A stretch of 33,322 bases of DNA, taken from positions 1-33,322 of the IMG/VR virus record IMGVR_UViG_3300006846_000047; one strand, given 5' to 3'. Made by a program: the position numbers and the translations under genes. A model generated the notes under the pieces. That model searched no databases, was not told the DNA's origin, and saw only the letters and a program-made list of their open reading frames with translations. This stretch comes from a virus. Positions 11,792-19,235 of this stretch are shown one piece after another; the stretch's first letter is position 1, and every line of letters starts with the position of its first letter.

Positions 11792-12392
11792 CGGGCAAGG
11801 TTCCTCCTGGCTGGTAGCCGAACATGTCCTTGGCGGTTTGGACAACCTCGTCGGGTACTGGGTCGATGTAGTGCTCGACAATGGTGTAAGGGTCGTAGCC
11901 TTCGTCGTGGTTGGGGGCGTAGGGCTTGATGTAGCCCTCCCCGTTGCACTTCGGGCAGAGAGCCCTGCCGGCGCTTCTTGTCGGTACCCACCGGCGCTCA
12001 TCCCAGACAAGGCCGCCCCTGCCCTCGCAGATGGGACATTGGATATCGAAGTTCTCGCAGGCTTCGTGGAGGTGGACGTCGAGGATGCGGTCAAGTAGCC
12101 ATCGTCGCCAGGATGGCTTGTTGTACGCGGCTGCAGGCACGATGAAGAGGTGATGCACCCGGATGTCTCGGCGGGGGTGGCCCTCTTCCTTGCGGTAGCT
12201 GTTCCGGACGGGGTCAAGTTCGATCACGAGGGTGAGGCCGACTGAGCCCTGGCCCCGGTCGATGTGCTCCAGGCTGAAGGCCCACCCGTCCATGTACCGA
12301 AGCTCGCCGATGCACGCCAGCAGAGGGTGTGGGTAGAGGCACTTTTGCCAGTTGTCCCCAGCGGCCACTGAGCCGATGGTGAGGTGGTTCAT
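11778..12392 (-). CDS. DnaJ-zinc-finger-like hypothetical protein, 204 aa
   Basis: ATG at 12392 overlaps the upstream stop (ATGA). Residues about 119-152 contain CPICEGRGG and CPKCNGEGY, two CxxCxGxG repeats like the DnaJ central zinc domain. There are only two repeats instead of four, so at most one zinc can be held. The N-terminal 110 residues look alpha/beta and are unrecognised. No J-domain is present. Perhaps a structural zinc hairpin or a chaperone-like adaptor. Confidence 0.8.
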   Translation of the reverse strand: MNHLTIGSVAAGDNWQKCLYPHPLLACIGELRYMDGWAFSLEHIDRGQGSVGLTLVIELDPVRNSYRKEEGHPRRDIRVHHLFIVPAAAYNKPSWRRWLLDRILDVHLHEACENFDIQCPICEGRGGLVWDERRWVPTRSAGRALCPKCNGEGYIKPYAPNHDEGYDPYTIVEHYIDPVPDEVVQTAKDMFGYQPGGTLPDEPA

Positions 12393-12577
12393 TTGTAGGT
12401 CTCCTCGATACGGGCGAGTGCAGCCTCAGCCTGGATGGCTTCGACAGCTTCGTAGCAGTCGACACGGTTTTTGAGCAACTCGGAGGACATCATGGGCTCA
12501 CCGTTGCCGCCGATGATCTGGTACATCCACTTTTGGCCTCGCCAACCGCGTCGAACCTTTGTGATACGGAAAATCAT
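12389..12577 (-). CDS. DUF1508 (YegP-like) domain protein, 62 aa
   Basis: ATG at 12577 overlaps the upstream stop. The sequence follows the short DUF1508 pattern: an initial strand pair with aromatic residues (W-x-Y-x-I-I), G-N-G-E-P (24-28), a serine-containing S-S-E (31-33), then a helix ending in A-x-x-A-x-I. The family is a small alpha/beta fold of unknown function, usually found as single or tandem 50-aa domains. Assignment is by eye; moderate certainty. Confidence 0.6.
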   Translation of the reverse strand: MIFRITKVRRGWRGQKWMYQIIGGNGEPMMSSELLKNRVDCYEAVEAIQAEAALARIEETYK

Positions 12578-12951
12578 GGCTTTTTCTTCCCCTTTTTGGA
12601 CTTTTTGCCCTTCTTTTTCACCTTTACGCCGTCGTCAGTGACCACGAGAGAGCCACTTTTCACCAGTTCGGCCAAAACGGTGCCTTGGAGGCTCCAAATA
12701 GCCAAGGTGAGGCGTCTGTGCCAGAGCCGATGAGCCTCACGCGCACCTGCGTGGACTAATGCGGCGCAAATGTTGCAAATCCGGTCCTCCCCCATCAGTT
12801 TGATGAACTGGGCGTCCTTGTACCAGCCATTGAACTGTAGGGAGAGGTCCGGAAACGCCTGTTCGAACACCGGCTCGAATTCGCTGAACTCGATCTGGTG
12901 TTCTCGGAGTGTCTTGGCGACCTCCATTTCTTGGTAGGACTTGGTTCTCAA
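12574..12951 (-). CDS. Hypothetical protein with Lys-rich tail, about 125 aa
   Basis: The stop overlaps the next start by 4 nt. The frame opens to ATG 13047, but a strong lipoprotein gene occupies 12953-13111 in another frame. The start is therefore probably TTG 12951 (2 nt after that stop, with GGGGGTG upstream) or ATG 12927. Residues include C-N-I-C and H-x5-H in the second third (possible metal site) and a hydrophobic helix. The tail is a run of Lys with Gly/Ser (last 16 residues), suited to nucleic acid or membrane surface. Confidence 0.65.
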   Translation of the reverse strand: MRTKSYQEMEVAKTLREHQIEFSEFEPVFEQAFPDLSLQFNGWYKDAQFIKLMGEDRICNICAALVHAGAREAHRLWHRRLTLAIWSLQGTVLAELVKSGSLVVTDDGVKVKKKGKKSKKGKKKP

Positions 12952-12952
12952 C

Positions 12953-13111
12953 TCAGCACCCCCATGTGGTCGTAAGGCTGATTTGGCAGGCGAGTTCTTC
13001 TCGCCACTCAGCGCCTGGAGCATCTGCCGGGTCCTTGGGTGGCGCATCGGCTGTGTGGACGCAGCCAGCCAGTGCTACCACACCCAACAGGAGGACGGCG
13101 ATTTTCCGCAT
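12953..13111 (-). CDS. Small lipoprotein, 52 aa
   Basis: ATG at 13111 follows GAGGGGGTGA with ideal spacing. The product starts MRKIAVLLLG and reaches a lipobox L-A-G-C (residues 14-17), so Cys17 would be lipidated after signal peptidase II cleavage. The mature part (about 36 residues) is Ala/Asp/Pro-rich and contains two more Cys. Phage-encoded lipoproteins are known to mediate superinfection exclusion; that role is inference. Second gene of the leftward operon. Confidence 0.8.
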   Translation of the reverse strand: MRKIAVLLLGVVALAGCVHTADAPPKDPADAPGAEWREELACQISLTTTWGC

Positions 13112-13124
13112 TTGTATCACCCCC

Positions 13125-13457
13125 TCAGACTGCTACCAAGTGACCCCGACGGGCCTTCTTGGTGGTTCGGCGGCTAAGGCGGCGTGCGATTTCTTCTGCC
13201 ACGTCGTAGGCGTCGTAGGGCTCCTGCACCTTCACGTGCCAGTCGGGCGTGGAGTACTGAAGGCTCATTGAGCGGTCTCCGGCATCCAGGATGCGAGCGC
13301 GTTCCTTGCCGCATGTGCTGCATCGGCTGTTTGTCTGGCGAAGCCGCCCTCGCCGCCAGGGCTTCTCGTAAGCTTCCCAGTGGTGGTTATTGCCACCCGG
13401 CATACACATCAGCTGGGCGGTAGGTACGTCGGTCAAGCCTTGCACGTACTCAGGCAT
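13125..13457 (-). CDS. First gene of the leftward operon; zinc-type protein, 110 aa
   Basis: ATG at 13457 follows GAGGAGGGATGA. A central section reads His-His-Trp, then, after an Arg-rich linker, C-S-T-C-G-K (about 46-51), giving an HH...CxxC metal-type site. The C-terminus is Arg/Lys-rich (about 90-108). Transcribed from the promoter at 13488-13516 with a short leader. The layout resembles the other small Cys/His proteins of the operon. Function unknown. Confidence 0.75.
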   Translation of the reverse strand: MPEYVQGLTDVPTAQLMCMPGGNNHHWEAYEKPWRRGRLRQTNSRCSTCGKERARILDAGDRSMSLQYSTPDWHVKVQEPYDAYDVAEEIARRLSRRTTKKARRGHLVAV

Positions 13458-13480
13458 TCATCCCTCCTCGGTCGATTGCC

Positions 13481-13493
13481 TAGCATCATGCTA
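13481..13493. promoter_or_regulatory. TAGCAT-C-ATGCTA palindrome over the leftward -10
   Basis: A perfect 6-bp inverted repeat with a 1-nt centre. It contains the leftward -10 hexamer (13488-13493) and includes a GCATCATG core related to the CATCATGATG sites around HTH2. A plausible operator. Confidence 0.5.
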
Positions 13494-13516
13494 TCAGGGG
13501 CGGAACTAAAGTGCAA
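13488..13516 (-). promoter_or_regulatory. Leftward promoter PL (TTGCAC - 17 bp - TGA TAGCAT)
   Basis: Read on the minus strand: TTGCAC (13516-13511), 17 bp, TAGCAT (13493-13488), with a TGA extension as in P2, P3 and P4. It should drive the 14-gene leftward operon. Confidence 0.7.
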
Positions 13517-13587
13517 ACCCTTTGATCCTGACCTCGTCGTCACGAGAACAAGAAATGACTTACGAGAATAAAGCCGCGACGGGGCAT

Positions 13588-13617
13588 TTGACTGGGAACG
13601 TCGACCTGTGCGACAAT
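13588..13617 (+). promoter_or_regulatory. Rightward promoter PR for the structural operon
   Basis: TTGACT (13588-13593), 18 bp, GACAAT (13612-13617) with TGC before the -10 (extended -10). It lies divergent from PL, about 70 bp away. Transcription would begin near 13624, immediately before the hairpin/T-tract at 13625-13656. Confidence 0.65.
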
Positions 13618-13624
13618 CTGTAAG

Positions 13625-13656
13625 GTCCGGCCGGTTATCACACCGACGGACTTTTT
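13625..13656 (+). terminator. Hairpin plus T5 at the 5' end of the structural transcript
   Basis: GTCCG (13625-13629) pairs with CGGAC (13647-13651) and CGGT (13632-13635) with ACCG (13642-13645), followed directly by TTTTT (13652-13656). It looks like an intrinsic terminator but lies right after the PR start. It could act as an attenuator, a 5' protective hairpin or a put-like antitermination element. Confidence 0.6.
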
Positions 13657-13662
13657 CATGTC

Positions 13663-13675
13663 CGGGCTTCGCCCG
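13663..13675 (+). promoter_or_regulatory. Small hairpin just before the ribosome site
   Basis: CGGGC-TTC-GCCCG (13663-13675) is followed directly by the AAAGGAGTG ribosome site of the first structural gene (ATG 13687). It may modulate translation initiation or form part of the leader structure with 13625-13656. Confidence 0.45.
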
Positions 13676-13686
13676 AAAGGAGTGAC

Positions 13687-13989
13687 ATGCCCACGCAAGC
13701 AGCACACGAGTGCGCCTCCGGGGTCGAAGTCGAGCAGTGGCACGACGAGGCCTTCGCCGAATACCAGGCGGCCTTGGACGCCTACTCGGATGACATCGCC
13801 TCACGACGTTCTTCCGGGGACGGTTCGGGGTTCGATGAAGACCTCCGAGCGGCGTACGAGGAAGCACGCGACAACCTGGTGGCCGGTACCCAGTACTGGC
13901 GGCAGGTCGGGGAACAGGTCGGAACCCGTCAGGGTCTTGCCATCGTCAACAACGTGATCGAGCCCGAAGACGAGGGGGATTCCGAATGA
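13687..13989 (+). CDS. Acidic hypothetical protein, 100 aa
   Basis: ATG 13687 after AAAGGAG. The product is acidic and helix-prone (Ala/Glu/Asp/Tyr-rich) with a disordered Ser/Gly stretch in the middle (about 40-50) and an acidic end. First gene of the rightward structural operon; it overlaps the next gene by ATGA. May be a small assembly factor or chaperone for the following virion proteins; no family recognised. Confidence 0.7.
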   Translation: MPTQAAHECASGVEVEQWHDEAFAEYQAALDAYSDDIASRRSSGDGSGFDEDLRAAYEEARDNLVAGTQYWRQVGEQVGTRQGLAIVNNVIEPEDEGDSE

Positions 13990-14660
13990 ACCTGCTCAAG
14001 CCCCGTGACAACATCGTCCCGGTTTTCCACGAGGAGCACCCCACTGTTCTGAGTGGCAAGCTCATTCAGCACTGGGATGACCGGCAAGACGCGGTCGTAT
14101 TCGCCCCACACCTCGAGTTGACCGTCTTCAGCAAGGAAATCCTGAACGAGCTCTCGCCTGAGAAGGTGGAGTTGCTCAAGCGGGGTGTCCAGGGTGGAGC
14201 GTTCAACGCTGCCAGCGGCATGTATGCGGCGAACTTCCTCGATGTCTTCGACGCGACGCAGCTGGCGTTTGCCTTCCTGGCAGACACCATGAAGATTGCG
14301 ATGTACACGAACAGCATCGCATCCATGTCGTACTACACGGATACCGTGCAGACGGCTGCGCCGTACAACGCCAATGAGGTCTCTGGTACCGGGTACACGG
14401 CTGGCGGTTACACGTTGGCCAACAAGACCTGCACCCAGTCGCCCAACGGCACGGTGATGTTCGACAACACGGTGGACCCGAACTGGAGCATCACTGGTTC
14501 GTTCGCCACCGCTGCTCGAGGCGCCGTGGTCTACGACACGACCATCGCCAGCGCCTTGATCTGCGCCATCAACTTCGGCGGGGACTTCAACGTCACCAAC
14601 GGCACCTTCACCATCCAGCTCAACTCGCTGGGCATCAACACGCTCCAAGTCGCCGCGTAA
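13986..14660 (+). CDS. Putative virion structural protein, 224 aa
   Basis: ATGA overlap with the previous gene. The N-terminal 110 residues are mixed helical; the C-terminal half is Gly/Thr/Asn/Ala-rich and beta-prone, as in tail spike, decoration or base-plate proteins. It directly precedes the large adhesin-like gene and shares its low-charge, Thr/Asn-rich style. Assignment as a structural protein rests on composition and position only. Confidence 0.6.
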   Translation: MNLLKPRDNIVPVFHEEHPTVLSGKLIQHWDDRQDAVVFAPHLELTVFSKEILNELSPEKVELLKRGVQGGAFNAASGMYAANFLDVFDATQLAFAFLADTMKIAMYTNSIASMSYYTDTVQTAAPYNANEVSGTGYTAGGYTLANKTCTQSPNGTVMFDNTVDPNWSITGSFATAARGAVVYDTTIASALICAINFGGDFNVTNGTFTIQLNSLGINTLQVAA

Positions 14661-14672
14661 CCGGAGTAGGCT

Positions 14673-17600
14673 ATGGCCTTCCCGACGATCCCGACTTCGG
14701 GTGCGGGTCGAATCATTGCGGTTCAGTCGGTGGCAGAGACGGGGACAACGCACACGTCCCCGGACCTGTCATCGCTGACCAAGAATGCTGGTGACCTGCT
14801 GATCGCCATTGTCCTGTTGTACGATGGTAACTCCAGCAATGCCGAGTTCTCGAGCTGGGGCGGCAGCTTCACCGAGTTCGGCGACTTCGCCACGACCACG
14901 ACGCTCTCGATTGGGTGTGCGTACAAGTTCTCCACTGGCTCGGAAACTGGTACGTTCACCGTCACGTCGAGTGGGTCGGCGAAGGCAGCATTCTTCCTGA
15001 TGTCTATTGCTGGCGCTCACCCCAGTACGATCCCAGAAGCGGGTGGGTATGCCACCGGCACCAACGCTAATGCGAACCCCGGCTCTCTCGACCCGGCCGG
15101 GTGGGGTACTGAAGATACACTGTGGATTGCAGTTGTTGGGACGGGTGAGGACGCAACGGCCGGCTCGTTCACCTCCCCCAGCGCAGCACCAGCGAACTTT
15201 ACCAGCATGTTCACCCGGGCGGCCAACGATGATGTGGTCGGTAGCATCAACGCCGCAGTCGCTTTCCGTCAGAATACTGCTGGGTCAGAAGATCCGGGCA
15301 CGTTCACGAACGACACCTCGAACATTCGCTGGGGCGCAATTACCATCGCCGTTCGCCCGGTAGCTGATGTTGCAGTCACCCCGAGTACAGTTGCTGGTAC
15401 CGGTTCAGTACCGAGCATAACAATCTCAGCAGTTCCCACACTGACGACGTCAACAGTTGCTGGCACGGGCTCGACGCCTGCGGTTACGGTGAGTGCTACC
15501 GCCGATGTGGCGGTTTCGACTGTAGCTGGTACGGGCTCAGTACCTTCGGTGTCGATTTCGACAGCCGGGCCGACGGATGTTCCGGTAGCTACGGTTGTTG
15601 GTACAGGCGCTGTCCCGAGCGTAGCAATCTCGGTCCCGACCACTGTAGCTGTTTCAACGGTTGCCGGCATTGGTACTACGTACGGTACGTTCGACCCGTC
15701 CTCGATCCCGAACTTGGTTAGCCGAGTTGAGACCTTCAGCACTAGGGGGATTGTCGAGTCATCCGGGGCAGTAAGCTCGTGGCAGGATCAGGCCTCTGGA
15801 GTAAACTACGACCAGGCGACCGGTACAGCCAAGCCGACTCACGGCATTCGCACTACTCCCAGCGGGGTGGGTGCCCTCGACTTCGATGGCTCAAGTGACC
15901 ATCTGCTGCAAACCGCCACCCGCACGGTCGGCCAGGGACATACCGTCTTCTTCGTGCTATGCAGCGACGAGGGAGCTAACGGAGTCGGCAAGACCATGTG
16001 GCGGGAGAATAACACTGGCGGCGCCGCCACGATGGGCTTCCAGAAGACCGCTGCGAACCAGTGGGCTGCTGTTGGTAACGCGGTCAACATCATCACTGGG
16101 GCGATTGTTGACACCAACTGGCACGTGTTCGTCATGCGGCTCGACGGAGCAAACGGCGCCGGGATGCTCCAGATCGACCAGACTCGGTTTAATGGGTCTC
16201 TCGGTAACGGAACGACAAGCTCGTTCTCGGTAAGGCTCGGCGGAAACGCTGCTCCGACCACTTTCATGGATGGCGGGTTCGCCGCATTCCTCGACTACGA
16301 CCGGATTCTGACCGACGTTGAGGTCGCCCAGATCGTTACGTACCTGGATTCGGTGTACATCGCTGGTACCGGCCTCAGGCTCTCGACGACGGCGAATGTA
16401 GGGGTTTCAGCGGTCGCCGGTACAGGTGCGGTACCCGCAGTAACGATTGACGTTCCGGCCGGGCAGGACGTCCCCGTCTCCACTGTGGCAGGTACCGGGT
16501 CGGTTCCTTCGGTAACGATTTCTACCACAGCGAACGTGTGGCTGACGCCGACGTTCAGCCCGAGTGATACATTTAACCGAGCAGACAGTTCGACCTCACT
16601 CGGTTCAACTGATGTCGGCTCCCTGCCCTGGATCGCTCAAGCTGGTACATGGGGCATCAGCAGTAACCGGGCGTACGTTGCGACCAACGCTGGCGACAAC
16701 CAGAATACAGCGGTAGTCGACACCGGATTCTCGGACGGCGTCATTCAAGTCACAGTTCCAGCTGCCGGTGATGGCTCAATCTGTTTCCGCTCGGTTGACA
16801 ACAATAACCACTTCGTTATCGGCAGCATCGGCGCTGCGGTTCAGCTGTACAAGCGCACTGCCGGGTCGTATAGTGGCGTCTTGACGTCGGGCGGATCCCT
16901 GCTCGCCAACGGTGACGTCGTTCAGGTGATCCTAAATGGTGACAGTATTCAGTGCCGGATCAATGGCGTTGTCGCCTTCAACTTCAACGACTCTTCGTTC
17001 CAGACTGCGACCAAGCATGGTCTCCGTACTTATGGCGGCGGCCCGGCGATGCAGTTTGACGACTGGTCGTTCGTAGGATACGGGCCAGTTAGAGGTATCG
17101 GCTCGGTACCAGCCGTTAACATCAGCACAGGTTCTTCTACCAATGTCTCGGTTAGCACGGTTGCCGGGACTGGTTCGGTGCCTTCAGTCACCATTAGTGC
17201 CACCGCTACTGTTGCTCCGGCTACGGTGGCGGGTACAGGGACAGTTCGTACTGTAACTCTGAGCGCTACTGCTAACGTCGCAGTTAGCGCCGTAGCTGGC
17301 ACGGGCTCGGTGCCTGCCGTCACCCTGGTAACGCCCAGCAATGTACTAGTCTCAACCGTGGCTGGGACGGGGACAGTTCGTTCGGTTACTATCGCTACTA
17401 CAGCTACAGTTGCGCCGAGTACAGTGGCCGCAACTGGCTCAGTACCGGCAGTTACCATCGTGATTGGTACTAACGTTGCTGTTTCGGCAGTGGCGGGAAC
17501 TGGGTCAGTACCTTCGGTCGCTATCGCTTTCTCGGGTGCAGCGACGCCTGCGACCGTAGCAGGGACTGGAGCTGTACCCTCAGTAACAATCAGCACTACG

Positions 17601-18248
17601 GCAGTAGTAGCGCCCAGCACGGTTGCTGGGACTGGTACAGTTCGGACCGTGACCATCTCCGCCTCGGCGGTGGTTGCTCCTGCTACCGTGGCTGGTACGG
17701 GGTCTGTCCCTGCAGTCTCCATCCAGACGGGGGGCAGCACTACAGTCCCGGTCAGTGCGGTGGCAGGAACTGGCTCAGTGCCAGCGGTTACCATCTCGGC
17801 TACTAGCAGTACTGCTCCAGCAACAGTGGCAGGTACTGGGACCGTTCGCACGGTAACCATCAACACCACTGCTACTGCGCCAGTAGCCCCCGTTGCAGGT
17901 ATTGGGTCGGTGCCGGCAGTGACTATCGCTGCATCGGCTACCGTCTCGGTAAGTCCAGTGGCGGCCTCGGGAATTGTGCGGGCGGTTGCGATCGCTACGA
18001 CCGCTCAAGTGCCTCTCACGGTTGTCGCCGGGGTTGGCTCTGTTCCCAGCGTTGCCATCAAGTTCAGCGGCATGGCGATCGTACTTACGGTTGCTGGAAT
18101 CGGTAGTGTACCCTCGGTCACCATCGTTTTCGGAGTGCCCGAGGTTGGGCTGGAAATCAGCCTTACTCGCGTGCTCTCAGGCTGGGCTGTTACTGAGGTG
18201 GCGAGAGGCTGGAAGATGACTAAGGTCTTGCCCGGCACCCAAACCTAG
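14673..18248 (+). CDS. Repeat-rich adhesin / tail-fibre-like protein with two LamG/ConA-like domains, 1191 aa
   Basis: Layout: an N-terminal beta-rich domain (1-232) without recognised family; about five copies of a roughly 22-aa repeat with the core VAGTGSVPSVTIS (237-345); a LamG/concanavalin-like domain (341-562) with the typical LDFDGSSDHL and NWHVFVMRLDG segments; two repeats (577-620); a second ConA-like domain (625-801); then about sixteen repeats (803-1153), often alternating GSVP and GTVR versions; and a short distinct C-terminus with two Trp. LamG-type domains commonly bind carbohydrate, so host-surface attachment is likely. Repeats conserved in protein differ strongly at synonymous sites. 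Its location before the terminase is unusual for a fibre. Confidence 0.8.
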   Translation: MAFPTIPTSGAGRIIAVQSVAETGTTHTSPDLSSLTKNAGDLLIAIVLLYDGNSSNAEFSSWGGSFTEFGDFATTTTLSIGCAYKFSTGSETGTFTVTSSGSAKAAFFLMSIAGAHPSTIPEAGGYATGTNANANPGSLDPAGWGTEDTLWIAVVGTGEDATAGSFTSPSAAPANFTSMFTRAANDDVVGSINAAVAFRQNTAGSEDPGTFTNDTSNIRWGAITIAVRPVADVAVTPSTVAGTGSVPSITISAVPTLTTSTVAGTGSTPAVTVSATADVAVSTVAGTGSVPSVSISTAGPTDVPVATVVGTGAVPSVAISVPTTVAVSTVAGIGTTYGTFDPSSIPNLVSRVETFSTRGIVESSGAVSSWQDQASGVNYDQATGTAKPTHGIRTTPSGVGALDFDGSSDHLLQTATRTVGQGHTVFFVLCSDEGANGVGKTMWRENNTGGAATMGFQKTAANQWAAVGNAVNIITGAIVDTNWHVFVMRLDGANGAGMLQIDQTRFNGSLGNGTTSSFSVRLGGNAAPTTFMDGGFAAFLDYDRILTDVEVAQIVTYLDSVYIAGTGLRLSTTANVGVSAVAGTGAVPAVTIDVPAGQDVPVSTVAGTGSVPSVTISTTANVWLTPTFSPSDTFNRADSSTSLGSTDVGSLPWIAQAGTWGISSNRAYVATNAGDNQNTAVVDTGFSDGVIQVTVPAAGDGSICFRSVDNNNHFVIGSIGAAVQLYKRTAGSYSGVLTSGGSLLANGDVVQVILNGDSIQCRINGVVAFNFNDSSFQTATKHGLRTYGGGPAMQFDDWSFVGYGPVRGIGSVPAVNISTGSSTNVSVSTVAGTGSVPSVTISATATVAPATVAGTGTVRTVTLSATANVAVSAVAGTGSVPAVTLVTPSNVLVSTVAGTGTVRSVTIATTATVAPSTVAATGSVPAVTIVIGTNVAVSAVAGTGSVPSVAIAFSGAATPATVAGTGAVPSVTISTTAVVAPSTVAGTGTVRTVTISASAVVAPATVAGTGSVPAVSIQTGGSTTVPVSAVAGTGSVPAVTISATSSTAPATVAGTGTVRTVTINTTATAPVAPVAGIGSVPAVTIAASATVSVSPVAASGIVRAVAIATTAQVPLTVVAGVGSVPSVAIKFSGMAIVLTVAGIGSVPSVTIVFGVPEVGLEISLTRVLSGWAVTEVARGWKMTKVLPGTQT

Positions 18249-18256
18249 GAGGAAAG

Positions 18257-18583
18257 GTGATCCGTAGATCCCGCACCGGCACTGAACTCATCAAGGTTGG
18301 TGTGGAAGCTGCTGTTGCCGGCGCTCCGGCTGATCCTACGGCGTATGCCGTAGAACTCGCCTTCATGGTCGAGGGCACCCGGCCAACTGACGTGGACTAC
18401 CACGTTGGTAGCTGGGAGATGATTCGAGGCAAGCCCTACGCTTGTCTCATGGTAGGTCCGGCGGGGGCTATGACCTTGACTGAGACTGACGAGGTCTACA
18501 TCCCCTGGGTGAGGATCGACTCACCGGGAGCAGAGAAGCCAGAAGTCAAGGGTGGCCCCGACGATGTGATCGAGGTCTACTGA
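18257..18583 (+). CDS. Small hypothetical virion-type protein, 108 aa
   Basis: GTG 18257 follows AGGAGGAAA. The product is beta-prone, with alternating hydrophobic residues and a Pro/Gly-rich C-terminal section. Placed between the adhesin gene and the small terminase. The stop shares a base with the next ATG (TGATG). A small structural or fibre-associated protein is possible; family not recognised. Confidence 0.65.
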   Translation: MIRRSRTGTELIKVGVEAAVAGAPADPTAYAVELAFMVEGTRPTDVDYHVGSWEMIRGKPYACLMVGPAGAMTLTETDEVYIPWVRIDSPGAEKPEVKGGPDDVIEVY

Positions 18584-19227
18584 TGGCAGCCACACCCACT
18601 GAGCTGGACTTCTCGGTTGTAAACTATGACCGAGACCCGCGTCCGCTCCGACCCAAGCACCACAAGACCGGCAAGGCCCTGAGTACCAGCAGGAAGCAGG
18701 CCAGGGCTCGTGCACGCCGGGCGATGAAGAAGAAGGGTATCCTCGAGGTTGATGGGCTGTACAAGCCGATTGCCGAGTGGGACTCGGAAGAACTAGCCCG
18801 GGGCCGTCCTCGTGATAAGAACGGCAACTTCCAGGGCAAGGCTCCGGCTTTCATTAGCCGTGAGCTGCACGAAGAGGCGATGTCTCGGTTCAGGCAGTTC
18901 ATCCGTGACGGTATGAACGTCAACACCAACATTGCCATCAAGACCATCCAAGACATCTTGGAATCAAAGGAAGTAGATGAGAACGGTAAGCCGGTGGTCA
19001 GTGCGGCGACGAAGCTGGAGGCTTCAAAGTACCTGATCGACCACCTCTTGGGCAAGCCGAAGCAGCGTGTGGAGACCGATATCTCCGTGAAGCTGCAGGG
19101 CTTGATGGCCACTGTGATGGTGACTCCCGACGCCTTGCCGGCTCAGATTGGCTCCTGGAACCAGACCAGCCCCCGAGCAATCGAGGAAGCCATAGAGGAT
19201 GCAGAGTGGTCGGAAGAGGATGATTAG
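18583..19227 (+). CDS. terS: Small terminase subunit (putative)
   Basis: 214 aa. N-terminal segment basic (Lys/Arg-rich, about 20-50), then helical regions. The 130-170 section reads A-T-K-L-E-A-S-K-Y-L-I-D-H-L-L-G-K-P, a pattern typical of small terminase/phage DNA-binding subunits just before their C-terminal oligomerisation part. It is encoded upstream of the large terminase, as in most tailed phages. Its role would be to recognise the packaging site and load the motor. The family match is by eye. Confidence 0.65.
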   Translation: MAATPTELDFSVVNYDRDPRPLRPKHHKTGKALSTSRKQARARARRAMKKKGILEVDGLYKPIAEWDSEELARGRPRDKNGNFQGKAPAFISRELHEEAMSRFRQFIRDGMNVNTNIAIKTIQDILESKEVDENGKPVVSAATKLEASKYLIDHLLGKPKQRVETDISVKLQGLMATVMVTPDALPAQIGSWNQTSPRAIEEAIEDAEWSEEDD

Positions 19228-19235
19228 AGGTGACC

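Noticed and set aside
11792-12217. Extended N-terminus of the DUF4326 frame
   Set aside because: The extension overlaps the 204-aa gene, is Ser/Thr/Arg low-complexity, and the DUF4326-like part begins after ATG 11791.
12952-13047. ATG 13047 start for the Lys-tailed protein
   Set aside because: This part overlaps the well-supported lipoprotein gene (12953-13111) in another frame and has no ribosome site.
17030-17869. A 279-codon minus-strand frame with VPATV repeats
   Set aside because: It is the antisense image of the repeats in the 1191-aa adhesin gene and has no independent start signal.
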